Made by a program: the position numbers and the translations under genes | Shown here: in pieces, positions 43,346 to 54,605 of the stretch | How the letters are laid out: each line of letters starts with the position of its first letter | How positions within the stretch are numbered: position 1 is the first letter of the stretch | Notes under the pieces: model-generated | Told to the model about the DNA's origin: nothing | Databases searched by the model: none | The model's input: the letters and a program-made list of their open reading frames with translations, nothing else | Origin: Ovis canadensis | Taxonomy: Eukaryota > Chordata > Mammalia > Artiodactyla > Bovidae | Assembly: GCF_042477335.2 (NCBI RefSeq) | Contig: NC_091255.1 | Span: 39,410,501-39,474,500, forward strand | Length of the DNA stretch: 64,000 nt | Reading direction: 5' to 3'

Positions 43346-43955
43346 TAAAAAGACAGCAATGCACTCCCGTATTTATTGCAACATTATTCACAATAGCAAA
43401 GATATGGAGACCATCTAAGAGCCTGTTGATTAATGGGTTTAGGAGATGTGGCCTACAGGCACAGTGGAGTCTTACTCAGCCGTGAGAAGGAAGGAAAGCC
43501 GGCCGTTGGCAACAACACGGATGGACCTTGAAAACAGTATGCTAAGTCAGATAAGTCAGGCAGAAAAAGACAAATGTTGTTTGATATCACTTACATGTGA
43601 AGTCCAAAAATGCCAGACTTGTAAAAACAGAGTGCGTTTGTGGTTACCAGGGGTTGTGGGTGGGTGGATGGGAGAGACATTGAGGCAACAACCTAGCAAC
43701 TGGCAGAGGAATGAGTTCTAGAGCTCTAACGGACAGTGGAGTGGTTATAGATGACAGGGTTATAAACATCACTGCGGAGAGACCAGATCTTAACTACCCC
43801 CACCATGAAAAGAAATGATCATCATATGTGTAGAGGTGTTAGCTAGCACTACAGTGGCCACTATACTGCAGTATGTAAATGTATCAGGTCACATGTAACA
43901 TCTTAAACTTGATACAGTGTTATATGCCAAATATACTTCAATTGAAAAACCTTTG
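43346..43955 (+). mobile_element. Old L1, ORF2 end and 3' UTR
   Basis: 'tatttattgcaacattattc', 'ggcctacaggcacagtggag', 'aacaacacggatggaccttg', 'tggttaccaggggttgtggg' and the end 'caaatatacttcaattgaaa'. Third in the series and older looking. Confidence 0.82.
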
Positions 43956-44309
43956 CATCTTACTTTCTATTCTATGTGCTTTCTGTTCCTCCTATCTGTT
44001 TGCCTTTTTTTTTTCCTTTCTTCTTGCCTTCTTTCAGGTTACTTTTCATTATTTCACTTTCATCCTTACCTCGGAGATTAAAGTTAGAGGTTATGAGATA
44101 TGAGAAATATATCATATATATATGATACAAGAATATAAAGGATATGAAAGTATATCACATATTTATAATGTATCAAATACCCAATACTAATTGATATTTT
44201 CACCCTCCTACTGAGAAAAGCAAAACCCATAGGACACTCTGCATACTTGACTCCTTATCTATTGTTGATTCCATTCCATCTCGATTCTTTCTACGTTTTA
44301 AAACTCACT
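43956..44309. other. Unassigned, with short AT repeat
   Basis: A degenerate 'tatatcatatatatatgata' tract at 44107-44160. Otherwise nothing recognised. Confidence 0.4.
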
Positions 44310-44322
44310 AAGGGACTTCCCT

Positions 44323-44457
44323 GGTGGTCCAGTGGATAAGACTTTGAGCTCCCAATGTAGGGAGCCAGGGTTTGATCCCTGGTCAGGGAACTAGATTGCA
44401 TATGCTGCAGCTAAGACCCAGTACAGCCAAATAAAAAATAAATAAATATTAAAAAAT
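44323..44457 (+). mobile_element. CHR-type SINE (first of tandem pair)
   Basis: 'gacttccctggtggtccagt' to an (aaat)n tail. Target copies 'aaaactcactaag' (44310-44322) and 'aaaactccctaag' (44458-44470), 12 of 13 matching. Confidence 0.93.
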
Positions 44458-44470
44458 AAAACTCCCTAAG

Positions 44471-44637
44471 GGACTCCCCTGGTGGACCAGTGGCTAAGAC
44501 TCCTCACTCCTAATGCAGGGGGCTTGGGTTCCATCCCTGGTCAGGGAACTAGATCCCACATGCTGTAACTAAAAGTCCACACATCACAACTAAAGATCCC
44601 ACGTGCCACAGCTAAGACCTGGCAAAGCCAAATAAAT
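44471..44637 (+). mobile_element. CHR-type SINE (second of tandem pair)
   Basis: 'gactcccctggtggaccagt' to 'caaataaat'. Flanked by 'aaactccctaag' on the left and the diverged 'aagctcaccgag' (44638-44649) on the right. Confidence 0.92.
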
Positions 44638-44649
44638 AAGCTCACCGAG

Positions 44650-45495
44650 ACATTATCACTATTGATTTATAGAGTAAAAATTCATATAAATGTGCCCACA
44701 TATTTATACACTTTTTATGTTTAAAAAAGTTTTCTGTATTTATACTCAGATAGCTACAAACCCAAGTTTTATGTTCCTTTGGGGTAAATGGATGAAGAAG
44801 AGTGTGACTTTAAAATCTTTAACAGTGTTTTGTAATCCCTTTGAATTTACAGCCTAGTCACTGTGGGCATTCCTGAACCAAAATATAAAAGCCTGTAGTC
44901 TGACAACATGGTGTGACAATGGGCCACCAAAGTAGTGATGAGGATGACTCAGAAACTCAGGCACATAGGATGCTTTCATCTGGAATTGTGGGATTTAGTT
45001 TGAAGATGATCCTACTCACCAGCATGTCATGCATCCTAATTAAAAATTAAATTCTAAAATTCTAAATTAAACTGATATTCTTTTTGGATTCTGGAGAGTT
45101 TCTTTGAAATGCCCAGACAGTCTCGAATATGACGCATTCAAGGAAAGAATCACACAAATGAGATAAAGCAGTCAGCTCAACGGGCTGAGTGAAATGCAAC
45201 ATTCTGCAGGCACTTGAGTGCTGCCACCTGCTCACATTCAGCAGACGTTTAAAAGGGCGGGATTGGTCATGAAAAAGGTATGTGAGGGTGCACAGTAGTC
45301 CATCTGGGAAATCAAGGACGCGTTTCTGATGTTCTGCTTAATGTATTAATTCAGTTTAACAGGATGTCTTCATATCACTCTAGGCAACAGGCTTGAAATT
45401 GCCAAGAGCATTAGAGGACCCAGCTCCTATGATCTAAAGATGCCTATAGATGTCTGATACAGAAATGGTGCTGTACGCACCACCTATCCTGTTAA
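44650..45495. other. Unassigned sequence
   Basis: Nothing recognised. No credible coding frame. Confidence 0.35.
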
Positions 45496-46225
45496 GCCAA
45501 CAGGAGTAGCAATGTTTTGGTGCAATTTGGTCCAATAGGAATGTAGTGTGGGCCTCACCTATAATTTAAATTTTCCTAGTAACCACTTTAAAAAAGTGAG
45601 AAAGAAATAGATGGAATCCATTTTAATTATGTATTTCCTTTAACTCAATTTATCCAAAATATTATAATTTCAATGTCATTTCTTTATTGTAAAAAAGAAA
45701 TCTCGAAATATTATATGTATTTTTCATATGGAATCTTCAAAATCTGGAGTATATTATATATTTATCACACATCTCAAAGAAAAAAAAAAGTGTTAGTCAC
45801 TCATTCATGTTTGACTCTTTGCAGTCCCATGGACTGTAGCCTGCCAGGCTCCTCTGTCCATGGAATTCTTCAGGCAAGAGTACTGGAATAGGCTGCCAGT
45901 CCCTTCTCCAGGGGGCCTTCCCGACCCAAGGATCGAACCTGCATCTCCTGCATAGGCAGATTCTTTACCATCTGAGCCATCAGGGAAGCGCTACACATCT
46001 CAAACTGATTATTAAATTTCACCAGAAATACTTGATTTTGTGTTTATAAAATTTGCAGTTGAAAAAGTATATTCACATACTCAAGTTTTATCAAAATGTA
46101 TTTAAGGATTTTCCAAGAACTGAATTGAATACAGTTTTTTTGCACTTAAATTAACATTTAATAACAAAAAATTAAACTCTTCATTCCCTACCAGGCATAT
46201 TTCAAGTACTCAACAGCCTCAGTCC
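45496..46225. mobile_element. Ancient A/T-rich interspersed repeat, family unassigned, split by Bov-tA
   Basis: 'ggtccaataggaatgtagtg', 'taaattttcctagtaaccac' and 'tttatccaaaatattataat' resemble a mammal-wide repeat in consistent order, possibly the same family as 7810-8270. Not named. Confidence 0.4.
45779..45992 (-). mobile_element. Bov-tA SINE with perfect TSD
   Basis: Antisense, full length. Perfect 12-base TSD 'acacatctcaaa' at 45767-45778 and 45993-46004. Confidence 0.96.
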
Positions 46226-46335
46226 AGGCCTGAGCAGTCTTTGGAGCATCTAAAATCCTCTTAACCAAACAAGACTAATGAGACAAACCTACAAACAATG
46301 TTAGCCTTCTTGGGTCTGGGATCAACAGAGTGTAC

Positions 46336-46657
46336 CAAGAAAAAGAAAGAAAGTGAAAGCCATTCAATCGTGTCCGTCTCTTTGCAACCCCATGGAATAG
46401 TCCAGGGAATTCTCCAAGCCAGAATATTAGAGTGGGTAGCCTTTCCCTTCTCCAGGGGATCTTCCCAACCCATGGATCAAACCCAGGTCTCCCACATTGC
46501 AAGCAGATTCTTAACCAGCTAAGCCACCAGGGAAGCCCAAGAATACTGGGAGTGGGTAGCCATTCCCTTCTCTAGGGTATCTTATCCACCCAGGAATTGA
46601 ACCAGGGTCTCCTGCATTGCAGGCAGATTCTTTACCAACTGAGCTACCAGGGAAGCC
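46336..46657 (-). mobile_element. Dimeric Bov-tA SINE inserted as one unit
   Basis: Reading on the plus strand, a Bov-tA body lacking part of its middle plus head (to about 46539) is followed by a second partial body with a full head ('ctgagctaccagggaagcc'). A single perfect 11-base TSD 'acagagtgtac' (46325-46335, 46658-46668) encloses both, so the dimer was inserted as one molecule. Same architecture as 15850-16150. Confidence 0.93.
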
Positions 46658-46668
46658 ACAGAGTGTAC

Positions 46669-47719
46669 TGATTGCCTGAAGTTCCTAATAATTCCCTTGT
46701 TGCCACAGCACATCTATGAGTCAGCTTTTTTCTTTTCCCTCCCTGTGGCAAAATCAGATGATGTATGATGTGATTTTATTTAAAAACCTCTGCTGGAGCA
46801 CTAACACCATCCATGCTTTTTGAGCATCTTGATTTTCCAGATTGCCTTGTAGATGATGTTTTAATTAGCAAAGCCCATTTGTAGCCCTCCTGCAAACATT
46901 AGGTCCTCTGCCATCTGAACCCATTTGAAAAGGCAAATGCCAGAACCTCCCCCACAGTCCAAACAGTTTGTGGACTCTATCTAAATAGTCTGGTGTCCTA
47001 ACCGCAACTGTGGAATTTGCTAGAGTGTTAAAAGTACTGTAATGAAAATGTTGTCAGTCAGAGGCTGGGAAGGGAGGAGTGGAGTACTGCTAAGCCAGAT
47101 GCTGGGGCTCTGGCGGGGCTGCAGGCAGTGTCAGGATCCTAGGATCAAAAGGTGATGGAGAGGCAGCTAATTGAGGAGCTCAGTTCTGATATTTGTGGTT
47201 TCCTTTCCATCCTTGGAATTTGGTACAGTCCTTTAGAACAGCTCCCTGGCTGGCTCTGGGGCCCTGCCAGAAGCGGGGAGGGGATTTCTGGAAGTTACAG
47301 AGGATAGTGGTTGGGTCCTTGTCTGCAGATCTCTGGGGACCAGACTCATTACTTTTCATTGTCTTTACACCGGCCAAGGCATGCTAACCAGTAGCTGGGC
47401 TCTCCCAGCAGAATTGAGTTTACACCTAGGGTTAATGCAGATGCTTGCATAGTTAAATAAGAAAAAAAGAGAGAGATGAAAGTGCACGCAGAGGGTGAAA
47501 TATCTGTGAAATGCTAAAATAACTGTAAACGTATTTCTCACCCAAATCACTTTATGTAGCACTGGTGTTCTTGCTCGTTCTGTTTGATGTATTATGCGAA
47601 TGTTTCTCCTTACACCCTTCCTTGCACTCGATTCATTTCCCAGAGTCTGGATGTGTTTTCACTCTTTGGTTTCTGGTCCTTAATATTATCATGCACAGAG
47701 GTGACGGGGCGTTGAGAGG
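46669..47719. other. 1 kb with no recognised repeat
   Basis: No repeat family, domain or exon recognised. 46740-47010 is of balanced composition and contains 'ttaattag', a homeodomain-type core that also occurs often by chance. Confidence 0.35.
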
Positions 47720-47727
47720 AAGAGACA

Positions 47728-47941
47728 CTGCTTGGGTGCTCAGTCGCGTAAGACTCTCTGTGGCCCCACGCACTGTAGCCCACCAGGCTCCTCTGTCCAT
47801 GGGATTCTCCGGGTGAGGATATGGGAGTGGGCTGTCATTTCCTACTCCAGGAGATTTTCCCGAACCAGGGATCAAGCCCCTGTCTCTTGTGTCTCCTTCA
47901 TTCGTAGGCAGATTCTTAACTAGCACTACCTGGGAATCCCA
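47728..47941 (-). mobile_element. Bov-tA SINE
   Basis: Antisense and diverged. 8-base TSD 'aagagaca' at 47720-47727 and 47942-47949. Confidence 0.92.
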
Positions 47942-48121
47942 AAGAGACAGAGAGGCTTAATTCTCTCCTTCATGCCCAGTAAAGATGGAAGTCTTGATGA
48001 GGGGAGAAACATTTGTTTGATCATTCGTTCCATTTTAATTGAGCACCTAATACATGGAATGGACAGAATGAAATGGACAGGGTGGACAGAATGAAAATAA
48101 TAATCATAGAAAAATGAATCA

Positions 48122-51100
48122 AACTGATCACATGGACCACAGCTTTGTCTAACTCAATGAAACTATGAGCCATGCTGTGTAGGGCTACCCAAGATGGACC
48201 AGTCACAAAATGTGGTCCACTGGAGAAGGGGATGGCAAACCACTTCAGTATTCTTGCCTTGAGAACCCCATGAACAGTATGAAAAGGCAAAGAGATAGGA
48301 CCCTGGAAGAGGAACTCCCCAGGTTGGTACATGCCCAATATGCTGCTGGAGAAGAGTGGAGAAGTAACTCCAGAAAGAATGAAGAGACAGAGCCTAGGCA
48401 AAAACAACACCCAGTTGTGGATGTGACTGCTGATGGAAATAAAGTCCGATGCTGTAAAGAACAATATCGCATAGGAATTTGCAGTGTTAGATCCATGAAT
48501 CAAGGTAAATTGGAAGTGGCCAAACAGAAGGTGACAAGAATGAACATCAACATTTTAGAAAACAGTGAACTAAAATGGACTGGAATGGGTGAATTTAACT
48601 CAGATGACCATTATATCTACTATTGTGGACAAGAATCCCTTAGAAGAAAGAGAGTAACCCTCATAGTCAACGAAAGAGTTTGAAATGCAGTGCTTGGATG
48701 CGATCTCAAAAATGACAGACTGATCTCTGTTCATTTCCAAGGTAAACCATTCAATATCACAGTAATCCAAGTCTATGCCCTAACCAGTAATGCTGAAGAA
48801 GCTGAAGTTGAATGATTCTATGAAGACATACAACACCTTCTAGAACTAACACACAAAAAAAGATGTCCTTTTCATCATAGGGGACTGGAATGCAAAAGTA
48901 GGAACTCAAGAGATACCTGGAGTTACAGGCAAGTTTGGCCTTAGAGTACAAAATGAAGCAGGGCAAAGGCTAACCGAGTTTTGCCAACAGAACACACTGG
49001 TTGTAGCAAACACCCTCTTCCAACAACATAAGAGAAGACTCTACACATGGACATCACCAGATGGTCAACACCAAAATCAGATTGATTATATTCTTTGCAG
49101 CCAAAGATGGAGAAGCTCTATACAATCAGCAAAAATAAGACCAGGAGCTGACTGTAGCTCAGATCATGAACTCCTTATTGCCAAATTCAGACTTAAATTG
49201 AAGAAAGTAGGGAAAACCAGTAGACCATTCAGGTATGACCTAAATCAAAACCCTTATGATTATACAGTGGAAGTGACAAATAGATTCAAGGGATTAGAGC
49301 TGATAGACAGAGTGCCTGAAGAACTATGGACAGAGGTTCCTGACATTGAACAGGAGGCAGGGATCAAGCCTATCCTCAAGAGAAAGAAATGCAAAAAAGC
49401 AAAATGGTTGTCTGAGAGGGCCTTACTAATAACTGAAAAAAGAAGAAAAGCTAAAGGCAAAGGAGAAAAGGAAAGATATACCCATTTGAATGCAGAATTC
49501 CAAAGAATAGTAAGGAGAGATAAGAAAGGCTTCCTCAGTGATCAATGCAAAAAATAGAGGAAAACAAAAGATTGGGAAAGACTAGAGTCTCTTCAAGAAA
49601 ATTAGAGATACCAAGAGAACATTTCACGCAAAGATGGGCACAATAAAGGACAGAAATGGTATGGACCTAATAGAAGCAGAAGATATTAAGAAGAGGTGGC
49701 AAGAATACACAGAAGAACTCTACAAAAAAGATCTTCATGACCCAGATAATCATGATGGTGTGATCACTCACCTAGAACCAGACATTCTGGAATGTGAAGT
49801 CAAGTGGGCCTTAGGAAGCATCACTATGAACAAAGCTAGTGGAGGTGATGGAATTCCAGTTGAGCTATTTCAAATCCTAAAAGATGATGCTGTGAAAGTG
49901 CTGCATTCAATATGCCAGCAAATTTGGAAAACTCAGCAGTGGCCACAGGACTGGAAAAGGTCAGTTTATATTCCAATACCAAAAAAGGTGATGCCAAAGA
50001 ATGTTCAAACTACTGCACAATTGCACTCATCTCACACACTAGCAAAGTAATGCTTAATATTCTCCAAGCCAGGCTTCAACAGTATGTGAACTGTGAACTT
50101 CCAGATGTTCAAGCTGGATTTAGAAAAGGCAGAGGAACCAGAGATTAAATTGCTGACATCCATTGGATCTTCAAGAAAGCAAGAGAGTTCCAGAAAAACA
50201 TCTATTTCTGCATTATTGACTATGCCAAAGCCTTTGACTGTGTGGATCACAACAAACTGTGGAAAATTCTTCAAGAGATGAGAATACCAGACCACCTTAC
50301 CTGCCTCCTGAGAAATCTGTATGCAGGTCAAGAAGCAACAGTTAGAACTGGACAATGGAACATCAGACTGGATCCAAATTGGGTAAGGGGTACGTCAAGG
50401 ATGTATATTGTCATCCCGTTTATTTAACTTATATGCAGAGTACATCATGTGAACTGCCAGACTGGATGAAGCACAAGCTGCAATCAAGATTGTTGGAAGA
50501 AATATCAATATCTTCAGATATGCAGATGATACCACCCTTATGGCAGAAAGCAAAGAAGAAGTTAAGAGTCTCTTATTGAACATGAACGAGGAGAGTGAAA
50601 AAGTTGGCTTAAAACTCAACATTCAGAAAAGTAAGATTATGGCAACTGGTCCCATCACTTCATGGCAAATAGATGGGGAAATAATGGAAACAGTGAGAGA
50701 CTTTATTTTCTTGGGCTCCAAAATCACTGCAGATGCTGACTGCAGCCATGAAATTGAAAGATGCTCCTTGGAAGAAAAGCTATAACCAACCTAGACAGCA
50801 TATTAAAAAGCAGAGACATTACTTTGCCAACAAAGGTCCATCTAGTCAAAGATATGGTTTTTCTGGTAGTCACGTATGGATGTGAAAGTTGGACTAAAAA
50901 GAAAGCTGAGTGCCGAAGAACTGATGCTTTTGAACTGTGGTGTTGGAGAAGACTCTTGAGAGTCCCTTGGACTGCAAGGAGATCCAATCAGTCAATCCTC
51001 AAGGAAATCAGTCCTGAATATTCATTGAAAGGACTGATGCTGAAGCTAAAACTCCAATATTTTGGCCACCTGATGCAAAGAACTGACCCATTAGAAGAGA

Positions 51101-51294
51101 CCCTGATGCTGGGAAAGATTGAAGGCAGGAGGAGAAGGCGATGACAGAAGATGAGATGGTTGGATGACATCACTGATTTGAGGGACATGTTTGAGCAAGG
51201 TCTGGGAGTTGCTGATGGACAGGGAAGCCTGGCATGCTGCAGTCCGTGGGGTCACAGAGTCAGACAGGACTGAGTGACTGAACTGAACTGAATA
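48122..51294 (+). mobile_element. Near full-length BovB LINE
   Basis: About 3.17 kb, close to the roughly 3.2 kb expected for a complete element. The 5' region begins near 'ccacagctttgtctaactca' and shares 'ctggagaaggggatggcaaa' with Bov-A SINEs. The single large ORF follows, and the 3' end runs 'gtcagacaggactgagtgac' to 'tgaactgaactgaa'. RTE-class LINEs carry an AP-like endonuclease and a reverse transcriptase but no RNase H or long 3' UTR, as seen here. Frameshifts and stops show that it is inactive. The flanks show no TSD I can identify. Confidence 0.95.
48456..51144 (+). pseudogene. BovB ORF2 (AP endonuclease plus reverse transcriptase), inactivated
   Basis: Endonuclease: SMNQGKLEV at about 48495, LKWTGMGEF, then GDWNAKVG (48880-48903), TSPDGQ and the SDHELL block (49159 on). 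Linker: RPFRYDLNQNPYDYTVEV. RT: KASGGDGIPVELF (about 49831), DWKRSVYIPIPKK, QAGFRKGRGTRD, motif A AFDCVDH (50230-50250), and motif C FRYADDT with YADD at 50519-50530. C-terminus: GLKLNIQK, TARRSNQSILKEI and QYFGHLMQR. Breaks visible: TGA 48681 (CGA in relatives, CpG decay), TGA 48813, an extra A in the 7-A run near 48855, a lost base before TAG 49555, frameshifts near 49590, 49985, 50360-50400 and 50760, and TAA 50146 (CAA in relatives). All catalytic motifs are still legible, but no protein could be made. Confidence 0.92.
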
Positions 51295-51589
51295 CATGGA
51301 ACATGAGAGGCACAAAACGATGGGAAGTGATTTATCATTTGAGAGAGTCTTCACCAGCCCACAAAATTCTGCCAACACTCAGAGTGAATTCAAAAGCAGA
51401 TTCTTCCCAGTTAAGCTGCCAGATGAGAATGCTGGCTGACAGATACCTTGATTATTACCCTGTAAGCCTGAGCAAAGTTCACAGCTAGATGTGCCCAGAT
51501 TCCTACCTGACAGAAACCATGAAATAAATGTACCATTGAGGGTGTGGTCATTTGTTTTGCAGCAATGAAAAATGAATGCTAAAGAAACT

Positions 51590-52018
51590 AAAACTTTGAT
51601 GCTTTCTAATTATGGTGCTGGAGAAGACTCTTACCTTGGGCAGCATTGAGATCAAACCAGTCAATCCTAAAGGAAATCAACTCTGAATACTCATTGGAAG
51701 GACTGATGCTGAAGCTGAAGCTCCAAAACTTTGGTCACCTGATCTAATTTAAATATTCATTGGATGGACTGATGCTGAAGCTAAAGCTCCAATACCTCGG
51801 TCACCTGATATGAAGAGCCGATCCATTGGAAAAGACCCTGACCCTGGGAAAGATTGAGGGCAGGGGGAGAAGAGGGCAACAGAGGATGAGATGGTTGGAT
51901 GGCATCATGGACATGAGTTTGAGCAAACTCCAGGAGATAGTGAAGAACAGGGAAGCCTGGCGTTCTTCAGTCCATGAGGTCACAAAGAGTCAGACATGGC
52001 TTAGTGACTAAACAGCAA
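51590..52018 (+). mobile_element. BovB LINE 3' fragment with internal tandem duplication
   Basis: Diverged BovB 3' end immediately downstream of the near full-length copy. 'ggactgatgctgaagct' occurs twice because a 66-base unit is duplicated (51684-51749 and 51750-51809). Ends 'agtcagacatggcttagtga' with an (aac)n tail. Confidence 0.9.
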
Positions 52019-52396
52019 CAAAGGAGGGTAGTTGGAAGAAATTGAGCAAGACATTTCCTCTGCTCCTACCAGATTCCTTTTCAGTGTGACGCGGAATAGG
52101 CAGAGCAATGCCATGTTTTGTTTCTCCACTTGGGGTTGCTACATTATTTTATGACCTATCCCTCCAGAAGCATCTGTGAGGCTCAGGCGTGCTACTAAGA
52201 AATGGTATCAGGCTATGATGAAGAATGTTTGTTCGCCAAGGTAAACCAGCTGTGGAATTTGTTGAATTACACTGAAGGAGAACTTGTGCTAGTTCTAACG
52301 AGTGTTTACACACACTGCTATTCATAATAACCTCATGAGAAGTGTAAGCAAGTGATCTTCCATCGAAGATGAAAGAGAAAATGGCTCGTCCAATGC
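52019..52396. other. Unassigned sequence
   Basis: Nothing recognised. Confidence 0.35.
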
Positions 52397-52636
52397 CTTA
52401 GTCCATTCAGGCCACTGTCACAAAATACCTCCAACTTGGCAGCTTGTGAACATGAGAAACTTCTCATAGTCCTGGAGGCTGGAAGTCTGAGATAGGGTGC
52501 CAGCTGGGTTGAGTGAGGGACTGCATCTAAGTTGTGGATGTCTTGTTGTATCCTTACTGGGAGTCAGGGGCTGGGGAGCTCTCTAGAGTCTCATTCAAAA
52601 GGGCATTAATCTCACTCATGGGAGCCTCGCCTCCCA
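52397..52636 (-). mobile_element. MaLR LTR remnant, antisense
   Basis: 'ttagtccattcaggccactg', 'tcacaaaatacctccaactt', 'catagtcctggaggctggaa' and 'gggcattaatctcactcatg' are the reverse complement of a MaLR (MST/MLT1-type) LTR 3' half in correct order. Non-coding relic. Confidence 0.65.
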
Positions 52637-52768
52637 TGGATTTGGCTGTGCCAGGCCTTAGTTGTGGCATGCACTCTTAGCTATAGCACGTGGGATCTAG
52701 TTCCCTGACCAGGGGTTGAACCCAGAGCCCCTGCATTGGCAGCACGGAGTCTCAGCCACTGGACCAAC
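52637..52768 (-). mobile_element. CHR-type SINE
   Basis: Antisense, 'tttggctgtgccaggcctta', 'gttccctgaccaggggttga' and 'ctcagccactggaccaac'. Confidence 0.87.
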
Positions 52769-53314
52769 AATACCTAATTTGTGTCAGTTTTTAAAAATGA
52801 AGTATAATCCGCATAAAGTACATATAATCTCCGTCTCTTTTGACAAACGTATACCGCTGAGTGACCCTTACTCCTCCCAAGATGTCGTTTGTTTTATTCC
52901 AGAGGAGCCCCGCTGCCCCTTCCCAGTCATTCATCCTCTCATGAATGACTGGGAAAGAACCACTCATCTGGCTTTCCACTCAGCATAATGTTTTTAAGAT
53001 TCATACGCATGTATCATCAATAGTTCATTCCGTCATACTACTAATATTCCATTGTATGGAAATAATAATACTAATAACCTGTTCTTTGATTGATGATGGT
53101 GAGCAGTTTCAAGTCTAGGGCTACTGGGAATAAAGTTGCTTTAAATATCCTTGTATGAGGCTTTCTGTGGGCATATGTTTTCAAATGAGATTTTTTAGCT
53201 CATAAGGTAGGGGTATGTTTCTAAGAAACTCCCATACCATTTTTAATGACTGTGTGATTTGACTCTCCCACCCGCAATATAGGAGAATCCCACCTGCTCT
53301 GCATCCTCTTCAGC

Positions 53315-53577
53315 ACTGCTGGTGCTACTGTTAAGTCGCTTCAGTCGTGTCCGACTCTGTGCAACCCGGTAGACGGCAGCCCACCAGGCTCCCCCGTCCC
53401 TGGGATTTTCCAGGCAAGAACACTGGACTGGGTTGCCATTTCCTTCTCCAATGCATGAAAGTGAAAAGTGAAAGTGAAGTCGCTCAGTCGTGTCTGACCC
53501 TCAGCAACCCCATGGACTGCAGTCTTCCAGGCTCCTCCATCCATGGGATTTTCCAGGCAAGAGTACTGGAGTGGGTT
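53315..53577 (-). mobile_element. BOV-A2 dimeric SINE
   Basis: Antisense: both Bov-A units with the linker 'agtgaaaagtgaaagtgaag'. The second unit ends at 'gtactggagtgggtt'. CpGs such as 'cagtcgtgtccgactc' are retained, so it is probably relatively young. Nested in the old L1. Confidence 0.95.
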
Positions 53578-54392
53578 TGATCAATTATTTCAGTTTTAGC
53601 CATTTTACTGGTTGTGTGGTACCATCTTGTTGTGGTTTTCGTTAGCATTTTCCAAATTACTAACAGTCTTGAGAGAACTTTTTCATGCACCTTTTTCCAT
53701 TCTCTTGTCTTATTTTTTTCAGTATCTGTTCGAATCTTCTGCCCATTTTTATGAGGTCATTTGTGTTTTATTATTGAGCTGTAAAAGCTTTTATATATTG
53801 TGGATACAGACTCTTAGTGAAATATATGTGTTGTGAATATTTTCTTCCAATCTGTGGCTTGACCATTAATTTTCTTAATCGTTTCTTTGATGAGTCTAAG
53901 GTTTAAATTTTGGTGAAGTCCAATTTATCATTCTTTAATGGTTAGTGTTTTCTGTGTTCTCTCTAAGAAATCTTTCTATCTCTAGGTTGAGGAGATTTTT
54001 TTTTTTCTTTTCTTTTCTTTTTAAAGAAGCTTCAGAGTTCCAGTTTTTACCTTCAGATCTGTGATCCATCTTATATTAATTTGTGATATGTTGTGAGATA
54101 GGAATTATGGTACTTTTTTATGATACAAAAGTCTGCTTGTTCCAGCCTCATTTGTTGAAGAGACTTTCCTTTTCCAATTGAATTGCTTTGGCCTTTTTGT
54201 CAAAAACTGTTTGACTGTGTACATGGCCCTATTTGTGGGCTATTGGTTCTGCTTCATCTGTCAGTCCTTTTAATAATATGGTGCTGTCTTGATTGTCATC
54301 AAGAGTAGAATCTTGAAGAGGGGAATAAGTGCTGCAACTCTCCTTTTTTTTAATAGTTGTTTTGGATAATTTGGCGTGTCCACAAAAATTTG

Positions 54393-54605
54393 GGGGCTTC
54401 CCAGGTGGTGCTTATGGTAAAGAATCCACCTGCCAATGCAGGAGATACAAGAGATGCGGGTTTGATCCCTGAGTTGGGAAGATCCCCTGGAGAAGGAAAT
54501 GGCAACCCACTCCAATATTCTTGCCTGGGAAATCCCACAGACAGAGGAACCTGGAGGGTTGTAGCCCATGGGGCCACAAAGAGTCCAACACTGCTGAGAA
54601 CATAC
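54393..54605 (+). mobile_element. Bov-tA SINE with (CA)n tail
   Basis: 'cccaggtggtgcttatggta' head, full body, and a tail 'acatacacacacacacacat'. Nested in the old L1. Confidence 0.93.

Noticed and set aside
44310..44649. CRISPR-like or satellite array from repeated SINE-type sequence
   Set aside because: Only two long units, each a CHR SINE with a tail. There is no regular short repeat and spacer pattern, and the organism is a mammal.
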